Part shown: in pieces, positions 4,879 through 6,984 of the stretch | Layout: each line of letters starts with the position of its first letter | Position numbering within the stretch: position 1 is the stretch's first letter | Assembly (NCBI GenBank): GCA_027082895.1 | Contig: JALWTJ010000195.1 | Location: 1 to 6,984 of the forward strand | Reading direction: 5' to 3' | Source of the DNA: Hyphomicrobiales bacterium | GTDB lineage: Bacteria > Pseudomonadota > Alphaproteobacteria > Rhizobiales > Devosiaceae | DNA: 6,984 bases | Translations under genes and position numbers: made by a program | The notes under the pieces: generated by a model | The model's database searches: none | What the model was told of the DNA's origin: nothing | What the model saw: the letters and a program-made list of their open reading frames with translations, nothing else

Positions 4879-6306
4879 ATGACACAAGTTTTAAGGCCGG
4901 ATCTGTGCGTCGTGGGCGCCGGTAGCGGTGGGCTGAGCGTGGCGGCAGCCGCGCGGGCACTGGGGGCATCCGTGGTGCTGGTCGAGCGGGACAGGATGGG
5001 GGGCGATTGCCTGAATTATGGCTGCGTGCCCTCCAAGGCTCTCATCGCGGCCGCCAAGCGGGCCCACACCATTCAGCATGCATCGCGCTTCGGCGTATCG
5101 GCCAGTGAACTCAAGGTCAATTTCGGCCGTGTGCACCAGCATGTGCGCGACGTGATCGATTCCATCGCCCCCCATGATTCCGTGGAACGTTTCGAGGGGT
5201 TGGGAGCAACCGTCATCAAGGCCCATGGCCGTTTCCTCGACCGGACCACGCTTGCGGCCGGTGATGTGCAGGTCAAGGCGCGCCGTTTTGTCATTGCCAC
5301 CGGCTCCAGCCCCTTCATTCCCCCTGTGCCGGGGCTGGATCAGGTGGAATATCTGACCAACGAGACCATTTTTTCCATGACCCGCAAGCCCGCCCACCTG
5401 CTGGTGATCGGGGGCGGTCCCATCGGCATGGAACTGGCCCAGGCCCACCGGCGTCTCGGCTGCGAGGTCAGTGTCGTGGAAATGTTCGACCCCCTGGGCA
5501 AGGACGATCCCGAACTGGCCGCCATCGCCCTGCGCAAGATCGCTGCCGAAGGGGTCAATATTCTGGGCCGGACCGCGGTCAAGTCCGTCGAGGCGAGAGG
5601 GCAGGGGGTGGCCCTTGACGTCGAAGCAGACGGGGAAACCCGCACCATTACCGGTTCCCACCTGCTGGTGGCTGCAGGAAGGCAGGTCAACATATCCGAC
5701 CTTGGTCTGGAGGCGGCCGGGATCCGGCTTGCCGGGCGGGCCATCGGGGTGACCCCGGGCATGCGCACCTCCAACCGGCGTGTCTATGCTATCGGTGATG
5801 TGGCCGGCGGCCTGCAATTTACCCACATGGCCGGCTATCATGCCGGTCTTGTCATTCGCAATGCCCTGTTCGGCCTGCCGGTCCGGCAGGATACCTCCAT
5901 TATCCCCTGGGCGACCTACACGGACCCCGAACTGGCCAATGTGGGCATGACCGAGGCCGAGGCCAGAAAGAAACTGGGGGAGCGGTTCCGGGTGTTGCGT
6001 GCCACCTTTGCCGAAAATGATCGTGCCCGGGCCGAGCGCCGCACCGAAGGGGTGGTCAAGCTTATCGTGGCACCCAATGGAAAGATATTGGGGGCCGGAA
6101 TCGTGGGCGCCGGGGCCGGAGAACTCATTTCGTTCTTTGCCTATGCCATGGCCAACAGGATGAAGGTGTCCAGCCTGACCCGGTTCGTCGCGCCCTATCC
6201 GACCATTTCCGAGATCGTCAAGCGGGTGGCCTATGCCTTTTATGCCGAGCAGGCGGACAATGTCTGGCTGGGCCGGCTGCGTCGGCTGGTGGCAAAGTTG
6301 CCCTGA
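4879..6306 (+). CDS. FAD-dependent pyridine nucleotide-disulfide oxidoreductase (lipoamide dehydrogenase/MerA-like)
   Basis: This is a 475-residue class I flavoprotein disulfide reductase with no N-terminal extension. The FAD-binding Rossmann motif is VVGAGSGG (11-18). The redox-active pair is Cys44 and Cys49 in GGDCLNYGCVPSKAL. The NAD(P)H motif is GGGPIGMELA (178-187), with Glu201 ending the second strand, which suggests NADH over NADPH. The second FAD motif is AIGDVAGG (304-311). The C-terminal dimerisation domain starts near YTDPELANVGMTE. In lipoamide dehydrogenase and glutathione reductase an HPT..E motif supplies the catalytic base; here it is YPTISE, with Tyr440 in place of His and Glu445 kept. 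Mercuric reductases also have Tyr there, but this protein lacks their C-terminal Cys pair and metal-binding domain. A lipoamide role is therefore unlikely, and the substrate is unknown. The gene lies between a VTT membrane protein and a sensor kinase; some bacteria fuse a VTT domain to this enzyme type. Confidence 0.9.
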   Translation: MTQVLRPDLCVVGAGSGGLSVAAAARALGASVVLVERDRMGGDCLNYGCVPSKALIAAAKRAHTIQHASRFGVSASELKVNFGRVHQHVRDVIDSIAPHDSVERFEGLGATVIKAHGRFLDRTTLAAGDVQVKARRFVIATGSSPFIPPVPGLDQVEYLTNETIFSMTRKPAHLLVIGGGPIGMELAQAHRRLGCEVSVVEMFDPLGKDDPELAAIALRKIAAEGVNILGRTAVKSVEARGQGVALDVEADGETRTITGSHLLVAAGRQVNISDLGLEAAGIRLAGRAIGVTPGMRTSNRRVYAIGDVAGGLQFTHMAGYHAGLVIRNALFGLPVRQDTSIIPWATYTDPELANVGMTEAEARKKLGERFRVLRATFAENDRARAERRTEGVVKLIVAPNGKILGAGIVGAGAGELISFFAYAMANRMKVSSLTRFVAPYPTISEIVKRVAYAFYAEQADNVWLGRLRRLVAKLP

Positions 6307-6332
6307 TCCCCTCAATCGGGTAACCAGCATGC

Positions 6333-6984
6333 ATGATCGAGCAACCAGCCCAGCAACCCGGCGCGCTCTCCTCTGCGAGCGGATCCGGCCGGAACGGATT
6401 TCACCTTGGCCTGTCCGCCAAGCTGATTGCCATGATCGTGTTCGTGATCCTTGGGGTGGAAGTGCTGATCTTTCTGCCCTCGCTGGCCAATTTTCGCGCC
6501 AACTGGCTGGATGACCGCATCCGGGTCGGCGCGGTGGCGGTGCGGGTTCTGGACGCGGTGCCTCCCGACATGCAGGTTCCCCGGGAACTGGCCGATCACC
6601 TGCTGGAAACCGCAGGTGCCACCACCATCGTCTTTCGCCGCGACGGCCAGAGCCAGTTGCTGGAAATGAGCAATGCCATCCAGCCCCAGTCCGTGGTGAC
6701 CGCCGACATGCGGCAAAGGGATCCTCTGACCCTGATTGCCGGTGGGCTGGATACCCTGTTCAATGGCGGCGACCGGACATTGCGAATCGTGGGCGCGGGG
6801 GTGGAAACGGGCGGGGATCAGCTGGAAATTCTCATGCCCGAGAGCGTGTTGCGCGATGCCCTGATTACCTATGCGCGCAATATTTTCCTTCTTTCCCTGG
6901 TTGTTGCTGCCATGACCTCGGGAGCCATTTTCCTGTTCCTGAACAGGTTGTTGATCCGGCCCATTCAGAAGGTGACGGCCAATC
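6333..6984 (+). CDS. Membrane sensor histidine kinase, N-terminal part (3' partial)
   Basis: The frame is open from the ATG at 6333 to the window edge, showing 217 residues. A polar N-terminus of about 28 residues precedes TM1 (about 30-50, LIAMIVFVILGVEVLIF). A periplasmic segment of about 130 residues follows (51-182), then TM2 (183-203). The start of a HAMP linker is seen as LNRLLIRPIQKVTAN (203-217). TM-sensor-TM-HAMP is the standard front end of a two-component histidine kinase; the His phosphorylation and ATP-binding domains must lie beyond the window. A methyl-accepting receptor or cyclic-di-GMP protein has the same front end and is not excluded. The periplasmic part matches no sensor fold I can name and contains no cysteine. 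The gene starts 26 bp after the oxidoreductase stop, so co-transcription is likely. The Shine-Dalgarno is weak. An ATG at 6329 is in another frame and is not the start. Confidence 0.75.
   Translation, partial: MIEQPAQQPGALSSASGSGRNGFHLGLSAKLIAMIVFVILGVEVLIFLPSLANFRANWLDDRIRVGAVAVRVLDAVPPDMQVPRELADHLLETAGATTIVFRRDGQSQLLEMSNAIQPQSVVTADMRQRDPLTLIAGGLDTLFNGGDRTLRIVGAGVETGGDQLEILMPESVLRDALITYARNIFLLSLVVAAMTSGAIFLFLNRLLIRPIQKVTAN

Noticed and set aside
4879..6306. Naming the oxidoreductase as mercuric reductase (merA) or lipoamide dehydrogenase (lpd)
   Set aside because: It lacks the MerA C-terminal Cys pair and heavy-metal domain and has no mer neighbours. It also lacks the catalytic His of Lpd and is not beside 2-oxoacid dehydrogenase genes.
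4891..6330. A 479-codon open frame on the minus strand opposite the oxidoreductase
   Set aside because: Its product is rich in Gly/His/Pro with no recognisable domain. It mirrors a clearly real gene and arises from GC-rich codon bias.

Overview
The window reads as chromosomal DNA of a GC-rich alphaproteobacterium. The 44-residue L34 protein, the Lys-for-Arg form of YidC, and the order rpmH-rnpA-yidC-engB all fit that class. The membrane protein/flavoenzyme/histidine kinase group on the right suggests a Rhodospirillales-like lineage, but genus cannot be read from this window. I see no insertion sequence, integrase, tRNA, rRNA or CRISPR array.

Layout. (1) Positions 1-336 (+) hold the C-terminal end of a class I glutamine amidotransferase that starts outside the window. 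(2) Positions 3577 down to 395 (-) hold a housekeeping operon: rpmH (L34), rnpA (RNase P protein), yidC (membrane insertase) and engB/yihA (ribosome-assembly GTPase). A good sigma-70-type promoter (TTGACT-N17-TATAGA) lies at 3703-3731. The roughly 120-nt leader between it and rpmH carries a perfect tandem duplication of a 22-bp unit (3612-3655). yidD, often found between rnpA and yidC, is absent. (3) Positions 3578-3979 are a divergent intergenic region. (4) Positions 3980-6984 (+) hold a TVP38/TMEM64 (VTT/DedA-like) membrane protein, a stand-alone pyridine nucleotide-disulfide oxidoreductase with a CX4C redox centre, and the N-terminal part of a membrane-bound sensor histidine kinase cut by the window edge.

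How the genes work together. The left operon groups translation (L34), tRNA 5' processing (RnpA), inner-membrane protein insertion (YidC) and large-subunit maturation (EngB), the usual growth-linked set. The right group is less well understood. A multi-pass VTT protein and a lipoamide-dehydrogenase-like flavoenzyme are also known as a single fused polypeptide in some bacteria, which argues that they act together. In this enzyme the catalytic His of the HxxxxE pair is Tyr (Tyr440/Glu445), so it is unlikely to be a true lipoamide dehydrogenase. The sensor kinase begins 26 bp after the oxidoreductase and may be co-transcribed with it. This three-gene group is the best candidate here for a poorly described redox/membrane system, but its substrate cannot be inferred from sequence.
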